A stretch of 64,000 nucleotides of DNA from Phycisphaerales bacterium (lineage in GTDB: Bacteria; Planctomycetota; Phycisphaerae; Phycisphaerales; UBA1924), in assembly GCA_029260495.1 (NCBI GenBank), contig JAJDDD010000003.1:1-64000 (forward strand). The letters run 5' to 3'. Below the pieces are notes generated by a model. The model did no database searches. It was not told the DNA's origin and worked only from the letters and a program-made list of their open reading frames with translations. A program made the position numbers and the translations under genes. Positions 23,494 to 32,294 of this stretch are shown one piece after another (positions within the stretch are counted from its first letter, which is position 1; each line of letters begins with the position of its first letter).

Positions 23494-23512
23494 CGCACGA
23501 CGCGCCGTGTTT

Positions 23513-24799
23513 TCAAAACAACAACTGCCACTGCATGCGCATGACAAGCTGTCCATCTTCCCCGTTCGCATCGGTGCGCCAGTTCGCTCCTGATGATGAC
23601 CAAAAATCGCTCACGGGGTTAAAGCCGTAGCCAGCATCAACGGTGAGCTTTGCAGCATGTCCGTGCATGAACCAGTTGCCGCCAACGGTGAGAATGTTCA
23701 ACTTGTCAGAATCATCGCCGGCGTCCCCCCATTCGTATCGCGCAAAGAGTTCAAGGTTGTCGGTGATTCGTTGCCCGCCCTGCACAACAACGCCCCAGCG
23801 AGTGAAGTCATCGCCGACAGCGGGATCGACATGAGCGCCGATCACTGAGGCGAAGAGGCTGGCTCCGTTGTGTTCGATTGTGAGGTCAACTGTCCATTGA
23901 AGTGAATCCTCTTCATCTTCCGTGTCAAACTCCAACTCTTCAAAGCGATAAGCGACTCCGGCGCCGAGAAGGATTCCCAGCCCTTCTCCCGGCTCGCTGG
24001 AGAAGTCATCAAAAGCGTCAAAGCCATTCCCGCTCATCACCGCATCAATACGCCCTGAAACAAGCGACGTCTCATCTCCGCCGAGCTCGCCACCGATATC
24101 CATCACACCCCCCTCAGCGCGTAGCCGCCCGCGCTCAAATCGCGCCGCGACACCCTGCATCCGATCCAGGCCCAGCGCATTCGCCACAAGCGATCGTTCC
24201 GCGGCAAGCTGACGCCGGCTGGAGATCACCTGCTCCCGCGCGAAGCGAGGCCGGAACCGCCCGGCGCGCAGTGTTACATCCTCATCCAGCGTGAATCCGA
24301 CGACGGCATCCTGCAACTCTGCGGCGCCGCTCTCCCGATCAAACGCAGCAAATACGCGATACGTCAACGCTCGATCCAGTGCGTGGCCCATGAACATCAG
24401 CTTCGTTCGGCGCGCGGTGAATCCACCCTCAGTTTCATCAAGCTCCTCATCAGCGCTTAAACGCTGATGATTGAAAACGTACCGAAGCTGAATCTGTCCT
24501 CCAAGCTCCAGCCGGAATGAACCATCCTGGCTGAGTTGAACAAACTCCCCGTCGTGTCCCCAGACTCGATCTTCTTCATCAAGAAGAGAAGATCTCGCAG
24601 AGGCATTCGCGAGCGCCTTCTCGATGATCATGCGAGCGCTTGCCGCATCCTCTTTGGTGCGAGGTTCATCAGCCCAGGCTCCGGTTCCGCCAGCCCAGAG
24701 CAAGCCGACAATTATTAGCGCAGCGCGCCATCGAAACTCGTGTATGGACCTTTGCCTCAGTCGCCTTGCGCAATGTGCCTGCCACGCGCCGCCTGTCAC
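23513..24799 (-). CDS. Phosphate-porin-type outer membrane protein
   Basis: A 428-residue predicted outer-membrane beta barrel resembling OprO/OprP porins. It has a signal-like segment (ALIIVGLLWAGGTGAWA, about residues 27-43), a short coiled linker, then alternating beta strands: GSFRLELGGQIQLRYVFN, ARRTKLMFMGHALDRALTYR, VTLRAGRFRPRFAREQVISS, and an end at MRMQWQLLF, a typical terminal Phe strand. The start is a GTG whose GTGA overlaps the stop of the methyltransferase gene, so translation is probably coupled. No phosphate transport genes are nearby, and the substrate is not predictable from sequence. Confidence 0.8.
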   Translation of the reverse strand: MTGGAWQAHCARRLRQRSIHEFRWRAALIIVGLLWAGGTGAWADEPRTKEDAASARMIIEKALANASARSSLLDEEDRVWGHDGEFVQLSQDGSFRLELGGQIQLRYVFNHQRLSADEELDETEGGFTARRTKLMFMGHALDRALTYRVFAAFDRESGAAELQDAVVGFTLDEDVTLRAGRFRPRFAREQVISSRRQLAAERSLVANALGLDRMQGVAARFERGRLRAEGGVMDIGGELGGDETSLVSGRIDAVMSGNGFDAFDDFSSEPGEGLGILLGAGVAYRFEELEFDTEDEEDSLQWTVDLTIEHNGASLFASVIGAHVDPAVGDDFTRWGVVVQGGQRITDNLELFARYEWGDAGDDSDKLNILTVGGNWFMHGHAAKLTVDAGYGFNPVSDFWSSSGANWRTDANGEDGQLVMRMQWQLLF

Positions 24800-25503
24800 T
24801 TTTTTAACAGCCCCATCGTCACCAGGAGCGGCCACCCCTCGTACTTCCGCGCCCGCTCGCTCCGTGCGCACAGATCCCCATCCACAACGTGCTCAGCGAT
24901 TTCCTCAATCACAAGCCCCGCGCGCACGGCGCCCATGACATAATCGCTCACACAGTTCTCCACCGATTCCGGCCGCATCTCTACGCCCGTCGTCGGATCC
25001 CGAAACCGCGCCTGCACACCCAGCAAATTCATCGCTGGGTGCATCGCGCTTACAACCACGCGCCCGCCACATGCGCACACCCGCTGCATCTCCGAAAATA
25101 ACTCGCTCACAAATCCAACATGATCCAGCACCAGACAACAGGCCACACAATCAAAGCATCCTGGCTCAAACGGCAGCCGCTCTGACAAGTCATGCTCAAC
25201 CAGCGCCACACCCGTCATGCCCGCTTTCTCACGCGCTCGCGCCAACATGCCGCCGGAAAAATCAACCCCCGTCACCTCGGCGCCGCGCTGCGCCAGCCGC
25301 GCCGCATGCCGACCCGTCCCGCATCCCACATCAAGGATCCGTTTCCCCTTGACATCCCCCAGCAAGCGATCCACATGCGCCTCCTCCAGCGCGATCAGCG
25401 GATTGTCCTCCTCGTCATACACCTGTGCCCATAAGTCATACCCCGTGCGCGTTGGGAGCACGCGCACCGCCGGAATCCCCGCTCCCTCTGCTCCTTCATT
25501 CAC
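24796..25503 (-). CDS. SAM-dependent methyltransferase
   Basis: A 235-residue class I methyltransferase. Motif I is ILDVGCGTGRHAARLAQRG (about residues 58-76), followed by TGVDFSGGMLARAREKAG, LPFEPGCFDCVACCLVLDHV, and an EMQRVCACGGRVVVSAMHP strand. The overall form is like ubiquinone or malonyl-ACP type methyltransferases, but the substrate is not clear. Both ends overlap neighbours by four bases: ATGA with mnmA and GTGA with the porin gene. It is Cys-rich for such an enzyme. Confidence 0.85.
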   Translation of the reverse strand: MNEGAEGAGIPAVRVLPTRTGYDLWAQVYDEEDNPLIALEEAHVDRLLGDVKGKRILDVGCGTGRHAARLAQRGAEVTGVDFSGGMLARAREKAGMTGVALVEHDLSERLPFEPGCFDCVACCLVLDHVGFVSELFSEMQRVCACGGRVVVSAMHPAMNLLGVQARFRDPTTGVEMRPESVENCVSDYVMGAVRAGLVIEEIAEHVVDGDLCARSERARKYEGWPLLVTMGLLKK

Positions 25504-26651
25504 ACCTGTTCTCCACTGCCGCGCGCCTGCTCAATCCATCCTCCCCCGAGCACAACATCTCCCTCATAACACACCACAGCCTGCCCCGGCGCCACCGCGA
25601 ACTGCGCTTCGGCAAAACGAACTTCAAGCCTGTCCATTTCAATATCAACCCGGCATTCCGCTTTCACGGGCGCCGCGTTGTAGCGAATCTTCGCGCTGCA
25701 CTCGCCCCACTCTCCAAACGCACTCGCTTCTGCAAGCCAGTTCACCTCTCGCGCAGCGCATCCACCTGCGGCGAGCCGGTCCTTCGGCCCCACTGTAATT
25801 GTGTTCGCGCTGACGTCCTTCTCGATGACATACAACGGCAACCCAATCGCCACACCCACCCCGCGCCGCTGGCCGATCGTGAACTTGTGCTGCCCGCCGT
25901 GTTCGCCAATTTGCGCGCCGTGTTCGTCCAGAATCGCGCCCGGTTCAGCCATGCCTTCGCGGCGCCGCTCCACCAGCCCCGCGTAGTCATTGTCAGGGAC
26001 GAAACAAATCTCCTGGGAGTCCGGCTTGTCAAAAACCGGCAAGCCAAGCTCCCGCGCCATCTCTCGCACCGCGCTCTTCTCAATCCCCCCGATGGGAAGC
26101 ATCATCCGCCCCAGCTTCTGTGCCGGTGTTCCAAACAACACATACGATTGATCCTTGGCGTGATCCACTCCGCGCAAGAGCTGCACGCCGCCATTGCTGT
26201 TCTCGACCCGCGCGTAATGCCCCGACGCCACAAACTCTGCGCCGATCTGCTCCGCATACTCGTGCAGCTTTCCGAACTTCAACCAGTCATTGCAGCGCAC
26301 ACAGGGGTTCGGCGTCCGCCCGTTCGCGTACTCATCCACGAAATAATCAATAATCCGCCCAAACTCGCGCTTGAAGTTGCAGACATAAAAAGGCGTTCCG
26401 AGCCTGGCGGCCACCAGCCTGGCGTCCGCGGCGTCCGCGATCGAACAGCACCCCTGATGCCCGATTTTCACGCGTGAGGCGTCACACTGCTCCTCATATG
26501 GCGTCAGCTCACCAACCGCCTCTCCCGGGGATCCCAGCCGCATGAAACATCCCACGACCTCATACCCTTCGCGCACAAGAAGCGCCGCTGCGACCGAGGA
26601 ATCCACCCCGCCCGACATCGCCACCAATACTTTGCCTTTCCGCGATCCCAT
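25500..26651 (-). CDS. mnmA: tRNA-specific 2-thiouridylase
   Basis: MnmA adds sulfur to U34 of tRNA-Lys, -Glu and -Gln. The 383-residue protein shows the PP-loop VLVAMSGGVDSSVAAALLV at about residues 8-26, the first catalytic Cys region NGRTPNPCVRCN, ASGHYARV, KDQSYVLF, the second catalytic Cys in DSQEICFVPDNDY, and FTIGQRRGVGVA. I use the ATG at 26651, just before the PP-loop, instead of an in-frame start at 26726 that would run into the tRNA terminator region. Its end overlaps the methyltransferase gene by four bases. Confidence 0.95.
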   Translation of the reverse strand: MGSRKGKVLVAMSGGVDSSVAAALLVREGYEVVGCFMRLGSPGEAVGELTPYEEQCDASRVKIGHQGCCSIADAADARLVAARLGTPFYVCNFKREFGRIIDYFVDEYANGRTPNPCVRCNDWLKFGKLHEYAEQIGAEFVASGHYARVENSNGGVQLLRGVDHAKDQSYVLFGTPAQKLGRMMLPIGGIEKSAVREMARELGLPVFDKPDSQEICFVPDNDYAGLVERRREGMAEPGAILDEHGAQIGEHGGQHKFTIGQRRGVGVAIGLPLYVIEKDVSANTITVGPKDRLAAGGCAAREVNWLAEASAFGEWGECSAKIRYNAAPVKAECRVDIEMDRLEVRFAEAQFAVAPGQAVVCYEGDVVLGGGWIEQARGSGEQV

Positions 26652-26710
26652 GCCCCGATCATAGGGCCACGGGCGCGACCGCCACGTCAGCCCCAAGCGT
26701 AAACCCAACG

Positions 26711-26735
26711 AAAAAACGGCCCGCATGGACCGTTT
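26711..26735 (-). terminator. Terminator of tRNA-Gly
   Basis: On the minus strand AAACGG (26735-26730) and CCGTTT (26719-26714) form a stem with a ten-base loop and are followed by further T's, giving six T's in total. It lies eight bases downstream of the tRNA gene end. Confidence 0.75.
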
Positions 26736-26742
26736 CTCGCAA

Positions 26743-26814
26743 AGCGGGTGAGGCGATTCGAACGCCCGACATTCACGTTGGCAACGTGACGCTCTACCAC
26801 TGAGCTACACCCGC
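26743..26814 (-). tRNA. tRNA-Gly (GCC)
   Basis: A 72-base cloverleaf. The acceptor GCGGGTG (5') pairs with CACCCGC (3'), the D-arm is GCTCAGTGGTAGAGC, the anticodon arm CACGTTGCCAACGTG has anticodon GCC, and the T-arm GGGCGTTCGAATCGCCT carries TTCGAAT. The discriminator base is T on the DNA and no CCA is encoded. It reads GGC and GGT glycine codons. Confidence 0.95.
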
Positions 26815-26957
26815 GTGTGGTCGATTTGTCGCCGGACTCGCCGGCAGGGGAGAGAAGCTAAGGCGCCGGACAGCGAAGTGTCAATGGCGCGTGTGAGAAC
26901 AGGCAGCAATGGTGCTTTGAATCAGGGCATTGGTGCAGGGGTTCAGCGTTTTGGGCC

Positions 26958-28955
26958 TCACGGGATGAGCGCGGCGGTGGTCGGGATTGAACCGCCGCGG
27001 GCATCGTCGATCGCCCGGATGACCATCTCGGGGGTGTAGCCGTCGCCGTACTTGAGGGGGCCTTGAAAGCCGGGCCCGTAGAAGGTGAGCAGCGGGATGC
27101 CGACCCAGTTCAGCTCCTTCAGCTTGGCTTTGCCTACAGGGTTGTCGCCGGTGAGATCAATTTTCATTGGAACGACGCCGGGCGAGTTGATGGCAGCGAG
27201 GACTTCCTTGCGCTCAAGCACGCCGTGCTCCAGCGCTTTGCAGTTCAGGCACCATTCCGCGGTGAAGTCGATCATGACGACTCGATCCTGAGCGCGGGCC
27301 TGGGCGAAGAGTTCGGGCGTGTAGTAGACCCATTCAATCTTGCTCGGCGCCGCGAAGAGAGAGGCGAGGAAGAGGGCCCCGACTGAGATAACAACGCCCA
27401 TGCCGGTGAAGAAGACCCGGCGAGCGGGTTTCTTTGTGATCTGAAAGGTTCGGTAGATCATCCATCCCATCGCGCCCGCGACGAGCGCGCCGACGAGCCA
27501 CCAGTGCAGTTTGGTGGGGGGGTCAAGCGGAGTCGCGGTGACGCTCGCGAAACCCGTCCCGATGAAGAAGGCGGCGACTGCGAGCATGAGCAGACCCATC
27601 GTCTGCTTGACGAGTTCACTCGCGGGTCCGGTGCGCGGGACTTTGGAAACCCACTTGGGATTCGCTGAGAGGATGATGTACGGCAGCGCCATGCCAAGTC
27701 CGATGGCGGCGAATGTGAGCAGCGTGATCGCGGGAGGCTGGGTCGCAGCCCATCCCGAGGCAGCGCCCATGAAGGGAGCAGTGCATGGTGTGGAGAGGAC
27801 TGCGGTCATGATGCCAAACAGGAACGAGCCATGCAGGGTGTCGTGGCTGGGATTGATCGCGTAGACGGCGTTGGGAAGGCGAAAAGTAAACAGACCAAGC
27901 ATGCCCACCGCCATGATCGCGATGACAGCGCCGACGACGAAGACGAACCATGGCATCTGAAAAAGCGTGCTGATCGCGGTGAATCCGGCGATGGTGGCGA
28001 TCGCGCCGCCGAGCGCGAGCCAGAACGTGATGATGCCGAGCGACATGATCGCGCCGAGCAGAAATGTCCGTCCTGGGTTTCCAGCGGAATGGCTCAGACC
28101 CATGATCTTGATGGGGATAACGGGCAGAACGCATGGTGTGACGTTTAGCAGGGCGCCGCCGAGAATCGCCAGCAGCAGCAGCAGCGCGAAGCCAGCCACT
28201 CCGGCGGCGTCGATATCAAAGGACCAGCCGAAAACATTGAAGCTGATCGCGTCGTCGCCACCCTGTTGATTGAGCGCGTCGGCGTATTCATCAGACCATG
28301 TCTCAGAGCGAGAAAAGACCGAAAGATCAAAGTCGGCAAAGAGAGCGGGATTGGCGGGGGAAGCGTTGGCAGTCGCGTCGGCGTCGAGCACCGGGAGTGT
28401 GATCGTCAGCGTTTCGTTCTGCGGGAAGTCGCAGACAGTTTCGTTGCACGACTGGTAGGTGACCGCGATGGTGAAGGTCAACTCATCAGAGGCGAGATCT
28501 GGGTCGAGAATAATCGGGATATAAGCAATGGCTTCATCGTGGTAGACGCTGTAGGGGACGGGATCGCCGGTGAAGCGGACTTCGACTTCCTCTGCGTGTG
28601 GCCATTGGATAGGGCCGAACGTGGCGCCTTCAACGGCTTCAGGAACTGCTTCGGTTGCGATCGCGGCGAAGTCGCCCAGCTCGGGGGGAATGATCGGAAT
28701 GTGCGGATGGATGTGCCAGCCGTCAGCGTGATCGAATACAACCGCGATGACGAACTGCTCGCCGGGGCGAACGGCTGAGCGGGAGGCTGCGGCGTGGAGC
28801 GTGACGGGGGGGATGTCTTCGGCGGGCTCCTGGTCGGCGAAGGGGTCAGCGTCGAACTGGGCGATCGCTTGCTGGGTGAAAGGCGCGGGGGCGCCGAGCA
28901 GGAATGCCAGGCTGAGACCCAGGAGAGAGAAGATTGTGGTGAGTGTGCGTGTCAT
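26958..28955 (-). CDS. dsbD: Thiol:disulfide interchange protein DsbD
   Basis: DsbD moves reducing power from cytoplasmic thioredoxin to periplasmic partners. The 665-residue protein has a signal peptide, an N-terminal beta domain (about 40-200) with the Cys pair in YQSCNETVCDF, a membrane core of eight or so helices carrying NVTPCVLPVIPIKIMG and STPCTAPFMGAASG (the two redox cysteines), and a C-terminal thioredoxin domain with WCLNC (FTAEWCLNCKALEHGV). All three redox pairs are present. A CAAACG / CGTTTG hairpin (28970-28988) lies just upstream of the start. It stands alone and faces away from fliM. Confidence 0.93.
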   Translation of the reverse strand: MTRTLTTIFSLLGLSLAFLLGAPAPFTQQAIAQFDADPFADQEPAEDIPPVTLHAAASRSAVRPGEQFVIAVVFDHADGWHIHPHIPIIPPELGDFAAIATEAVPEAVEGATFGPIQWPHAEEVEVRFTGDPVPYSVYHDEAIAYIPIILDPDLASDELTFTIAVTYQSCNETVCDFPQNETLTITLPVLDADATANASPANPALFADFDLSVFSRSETWSDEYADALNQQGGDDAISFNVFGWSFDIDAAGVAGFALLLLLAILGGALLNVTPCVLPVIPIKIMGLSHSAGNPGRTFLLGAIMSLGIITFWLALGGAIATIAGFTAISTLFQMPWFVFVVGAVIAIMAVGMLGLFTFRLPNAVYAINPSHDTLHGSFLFGIMTAVLSTPCTAPFMGAASGWAATQPPAITLLTFAAIGLGMALPYIILSANPKWVSKVPRTGPASELVKQTMGLLMLAVAAFFIGTGFASVTATPLDPPTKLHWWLVGALVAGAMGWMIYRTFQITKKPARRVFFTGMGVVISVGALFLASLFAAPSKIEWVYYTPELFAQARAQDRVVMIDFTAEWCLNCKALEHGVLERKEVLAAINSPGVVPMKIDLTGDNPVGKAKLKELNWVGIPLLTFYGPGFQGPLKYGDGYTPEMVIRAIDDARGGSIPTTAALIP

Positions 28956-29079
28956 GGTTCTTCCTTAAACAAACGAGCCGGGCGTTTGCTTCCTATATTG
29001 TGCCTCAAGGCGGGGCGATTCTAGGTCCGATACTGGGTTGGGCGCGGTTTGTGCGCTCGCGGAGACGGATCGATCAGCA

Positions 29080-30096
29080 ATGGCGGAAATCCTCGACCAA
29101 TCAGATATCGACGCCCTGCTGTCGGCAGTGGACAGCGGAGACGTTGAGGAATCGAACCATGACGCGGTGCTTTTCTCGCGAACCCGGCGCGATCCGGAGC
29201 TGATCGAGATTCGGCCCTACGACTTTAAACGCCCGGAGCGGGTGTCCAAGGATCAGATGCGGGCCCTGCAGACGCTGCACGAGGGATTCGCCCGGAACTT
29301 CGGGGCGAGCTTGTCGGGGTTTCTTCGGATGATCGTTGAGGTTCGGCTGGTGAGCTGTGAGCAGCTCACCTATGCGGAGTTCATCGGGGCGTTGCCAAAC
29401 CCGACCGCCTTCAACCTGCTGGAGGCGCCGCCTCTTGAAGGGCAGATGTGCATGGAGGTCAGTCCGCTGATCATCTACCCGCTGATTGACCGCCTGCTTG
29501 GGGGGAACAATGACGATCTTTTCATTCCCCAAAGGCCGCTCACAGTCATTGAGACCCGCCTGATCTCGAAAATCACTGATCGGGCTTTGATGGCGCTGGG
29601 CGAGGCGTGGGCGGGGGTACAGGAGCTTGAGTTTCAGCTTACGGAGACGGAATCCAACCCGCAGATCGTGCAGATTGTCCCGCCCAACGAGGTGGTGATC
29701 GTGATCGGCTTTGAGGTGAAGCTGGCGAATCGGGCCGGGACGATGAATTTGTGCATCCCGTACAACGTCATTGAGCCGTTGATGGAGGATTTGAGCGCAC
29801 AGAGCTGGTTTAACGCGAGCCGGCTGAAGGATCCGGAGCAGTTTGCCGGTCGGATCGCATCTCAGCTTGAGCAGGCGGGGCTGCAGGTGAGCGGCCTGCT
29901 GGCGGAGACAACGATGACCCTCTCGGACCTTCTCAGCCTTTCGACTGGCGATTTGGTGGTGACTGAGAAGCCGGCGGCACAGAGCGTGGTGCTCTGTGTG
30001 GAGGGGGAGAAGAAGTTCCTGGCGGACGTGGGGCAGATCAAGGGATCGCGGGCCTTGCAGGTCAAACGGGCGATCACCCCCCATGATCGGGTGTAA
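29080..30096 (+). CDS. fliM: Flagellar motor switch protein FliM
   Basis: FliM forms the C-ring with FliG and FliN and binds CheY-P. The 338-residue protein begins with the CheY-binding and spacer motif EILDQSDIDALLSAV, followed by DFKRPERVSKDQMRALQTLH, GASLSGFLRMIVEVRLVSCE, PLIDRLLGGNND, and a C-terminal SpoA domain (LLSLSTGDLVVTEKPAAQSV). I chose the ATG at 29080 so the protein starts at this conserved motif. No fliN, fliG or other flagellar gene is adjacent. Confidence 0.93.
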   Translation: MAEILDQSDIDALLSAVDSGDVEESNHDAVLFSRTRRDPELIEIRPYDFKRPERVSKDQMRALQTLHEGFARNFGASLSGFLRMIVEVRLVSCEQLTYAEFIGALPNPTAFNLLEAPPLEGQMCMEVSPLIIYPLIDRLLGGNNDDLFIPQRPLTVIETRLISKITDRALMALGEAWAGVQELEFQLTETESNPQIVQIVPPNEVVIVIGFEVKLANRAGTMNLCIPYNVIEPLMEDLSAQSWFNASRLKDPEQFAGRIASQLEQAGLQVSGLLAETTMTLSDLLSLSTGDLVVTEKPAAQSVVLCVEGEKKFLADVGQIKGSRALQVKRAITPHDRV

Positions 30097-30647
30097 GACG
30101 CCGGGCGAGCCGGACTTGGACGATCGGCAGAGAGGTGGCAAATCGTCCTGATTGGGGTGGCATTTCTTGACGCGGGTGGCGTAAGGAACCTACTCTATGT
30201 GGTTCGGAAAGAGTTCGCCGTTCCCTGATCGTTCGACGAGGAGGGGGGCGGCGTTATCACAGAAAGTGAAACGCGCGATGATGTGGATGGTCCGCGACAA
30301 TGATCGTTGAGCAGTGCTTGACGGTGAGCCCGACGAGGGCTGTGTCCGAAGGGTTGCACGATGTGTTGCCCGGCGGAGCTTGCGAATGACGTGAGGCGCT
30401 CGCCCATGTTGTTCCGGCTCGGCGCGGACGGCGCTCCGGCGCCCGGTGAAGACCGGGAGTTGGGACGGCGTCCGGCTCGACCTCCGCGGACCACGCGCGT
30501 TTTTTGGAACGCCCGTGGTTCTGCTGTTTAAGCAGGCTCGGCGAAGCAGGGTGGATGATTTCTCTAGCGAAGGTTCGCTGGTTCAGGACAACTCGAAAAC
30601 TTGACAATTTGACAACACAACAGAAAAGACAACGGAGCGAATAACAG
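30097..30647 (+). other. Non-coding region upstream of nusA
   Basis: No coding gene is apparent; in particular there is no RimP frame, which usually precedes nusA. A TTGACG with TACTCT 18 bases on (from about 30164) is a weak promoter candidate. A perfect hairpin, CCCGGT (30442-30447), GAAG, ACCGGG (30452-30457), sits within a GC-rich part, and two TTGACA copies (30601-30606, 30609-30614) lie just before the start but too close to act as -35 boxes for this gene. It may be a structured leader. I could match no known RNA family. Confidence 0.5.
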
Positions 30648-32207
30648 ATGAATGGTCAGGAAATGCTGCGCATTGTGGACGCGATTGCTCGCGATCGGAA
30701 TGTCGAACGCGACCAGCTTCTGGACGACCTGGAGCAGGCGATGGTGTCGGCGGCGCGCAAGCACTTCAACACGCTCGACACTGAAGAGTTCACCTGCAAG
30801 GTGGATCGCATCTCTGGTGATTTGCAACTCTATCGGCATGGCGAACCCTTCGAGATGCCTATTGAAGAGTTCGGTCGCATCGCTGCGCAGACCTTTAAGC
30901 AGGTGATGATTCAGAAGTTCCGAGAAGATGAGCGCGCCAGCCTGTATGAGGATTTTTCCAAGCGGGTCGGCGAGATCACGACGGGCGTCGCCCAGCGCTA
31001 TGAAGGCCGATCGCTGGTGATTTCGATCGACCGAGCTGAGGGGTTCATGCCCAAGAGTGAACAGATTCCAGGCGAGCAGTTCCAGGCTGGCGATCGAATT
31101 CGCTGCCTGATTCTCGATGTGCGCGACGTGGGGAGCCAGGTCAAAATTGTTCTCTCGCGGAGCCATCCTGACTTCATCAAGAAGCTGTTTGAGGTCGAGG
31201 TGCCCGAGGTTGGGGAGCGGGTGATTGAACTGAAAGCGATGGCGCGCGAAGCGGGATACCGAACGAAAGTCGCAGTCTCCTCGATCGACTCCAAAGTCGA
31301 TGCGGTTGGCGCGTGCGTGGGTGTTCGCGGTTCGCGGATCAAGAACATTGTTGATGAGCTGAATGGCGAGAAGATCGACATCGTGCGCTGGAATGAGTCA
31401 AGCCAGGTGCTCATTCAAAATGCGCTTAAGCCCGCAGAGGTCGCAGAGATTAGCCTGTGCTTTGAGCTGGGCCGCGCCACGGTGGTTGTTAATGAGGATC
31501 AGCTTTCATTGGCGATTGGCAAGCGCGGGCAGAATGTTCGTCTGGCCGCGAGGCTTACGGGATGGGACGTGGACATCCTTACGCCGGTCGAGTTCAACAA
31601 GGGCCTGGAGATCATGGCAGACACGCTCGGATCGGTGGAGGGCGTGACGGAGGCGATGCTTGATCGTTTGGCGGCGATGGGGATGGTCAGCGTCTTCGAT
31701 ATCGAAGAGGCAGGCATAGAGGTCATGAAGGCGGAGCTTGAGTGCGATGCGGAAACTGCAACTCGGGTGATCGAGGCTGCATCGCAGCGGGCTCGGGTTG
31801 TCGCGGAGCAACAGCAGAAGGAGAAGGAAGAGGCCGAGCTGCGCCGGACGGAAGAAGAGAGCGAGGCGAAGCGTCTGCTCGAAGGCGGCGCTGCGACCGG
31901 GCCGGTTTCTCCGGATATTGCTGCTGCTGCGATCCTTTCAGCCGTCGGCACATCGCCGAGCGCCTCTGCAGGCGACGAGGCCGAGGTCTTGGATGCTGAG
32001 TCGGAGGCGGACCGGGCAGCGGCAGATAATCGGGCAGCGGCGATTCTTTCCGGCGCGGAGGTGGCGCCTCGCCCAGCTGCTGAGCCCAATGAACCGGCTC
32101 CAACTGGTGAAGATGACGTATCTCAGGTTGACGAAACGCAACAAGAGATCACAACGGACGCTGTTGATGAAGCGATGGAGGGCGTGGCGCCTTCCAGGGA
32201 CGAATAG
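30648..32207 (+). CDS. nusA: Transcription factor NusA
   Basis: NusA binds RNA polymerase and controls pausing, termination and antitermination. The 519-residue protein has the N-terminal RNAP-binding domain (about 1-125), an S1 domain near 130-200 (IRCLILDVRDVGSQVKIVLS), KH domains (ACVGVRGSRIKNIVDEL and LSLAIGKRGQNVRLAARL, near 224 and 286), and a C-terminal stretch from about 330 that is helical then acidic and Ala/Glu-rich. It is followed after 87 bases by infB, the classic order. Confidence 0.96.
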   Translation: MNGQEMLRIVDAIARDRNVERDQLLDDLEQAMVSAARKHFNTLDTEEFTCKVDRISGDLQLYRHGEPFEMPIEEFGRIAAQTFKQVMIQKFREDERASLYEDFSKRVGEITTGVAQRYEGRSLVISIDRAEGFMPKSEQIPGEQFQAGDRIRCLILDVRDVGSQVKIVLSRSHPDFIKKLFEVEVPEVGERVIELKAMAREAGYRTKVAVSSIDSKVDAVGACVGVRGSRIKNIVDELNGEKIDIVRWNESSQVLIQNALKPAEVAEISLCFELGRATVVVNEDQLSLAIGKRGQNVRLAARLTGWDVDILTPVEFNKGLEIMADTLGSVEGVTEAMLDRLAAMGMVSVFDIEEAGIEVMKAELECDAETATRVIEAASQRARVVAEQQQKEKEEAELRRTEEESEAKRLLEGGAATGPVSPDIAAAAILSAVGTSPSASAGDEAEVLDAESEADRAAADNRAAAILSGAEVAPRPAAEPNEPAPTGEDDVSQVDETQQEITTDAVDEAMEGVAPSRDE

Positions 32208-32294
32208 AGTTGATTGCGCCTGCGGGTCTTTCTCGCAGCGACATGTAGGTTTTTAGAGCGCCGGGCTGTATGTGCCCGGCAGTCGGAGACAGGT

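Noticed and set aside
29101-30141. Open frame opposite fliM (346 codons)
   Set aside because: The translated sequence is low in information and unlike any family; fliM is certain.
30200-30600. SRP RNA, 6S RNA or RNase P RNA upstream of nusA
   Set aside because: None of the conserved cores I know, such as GGAAGGAAGCAG of SRP RNA, is present.
30257-30607. Minus-strand frame in the nusA leader
   Set aside because: Its sequence is Arg/Pro-rich with no family pattern, and no ribosome binding site precedes it.
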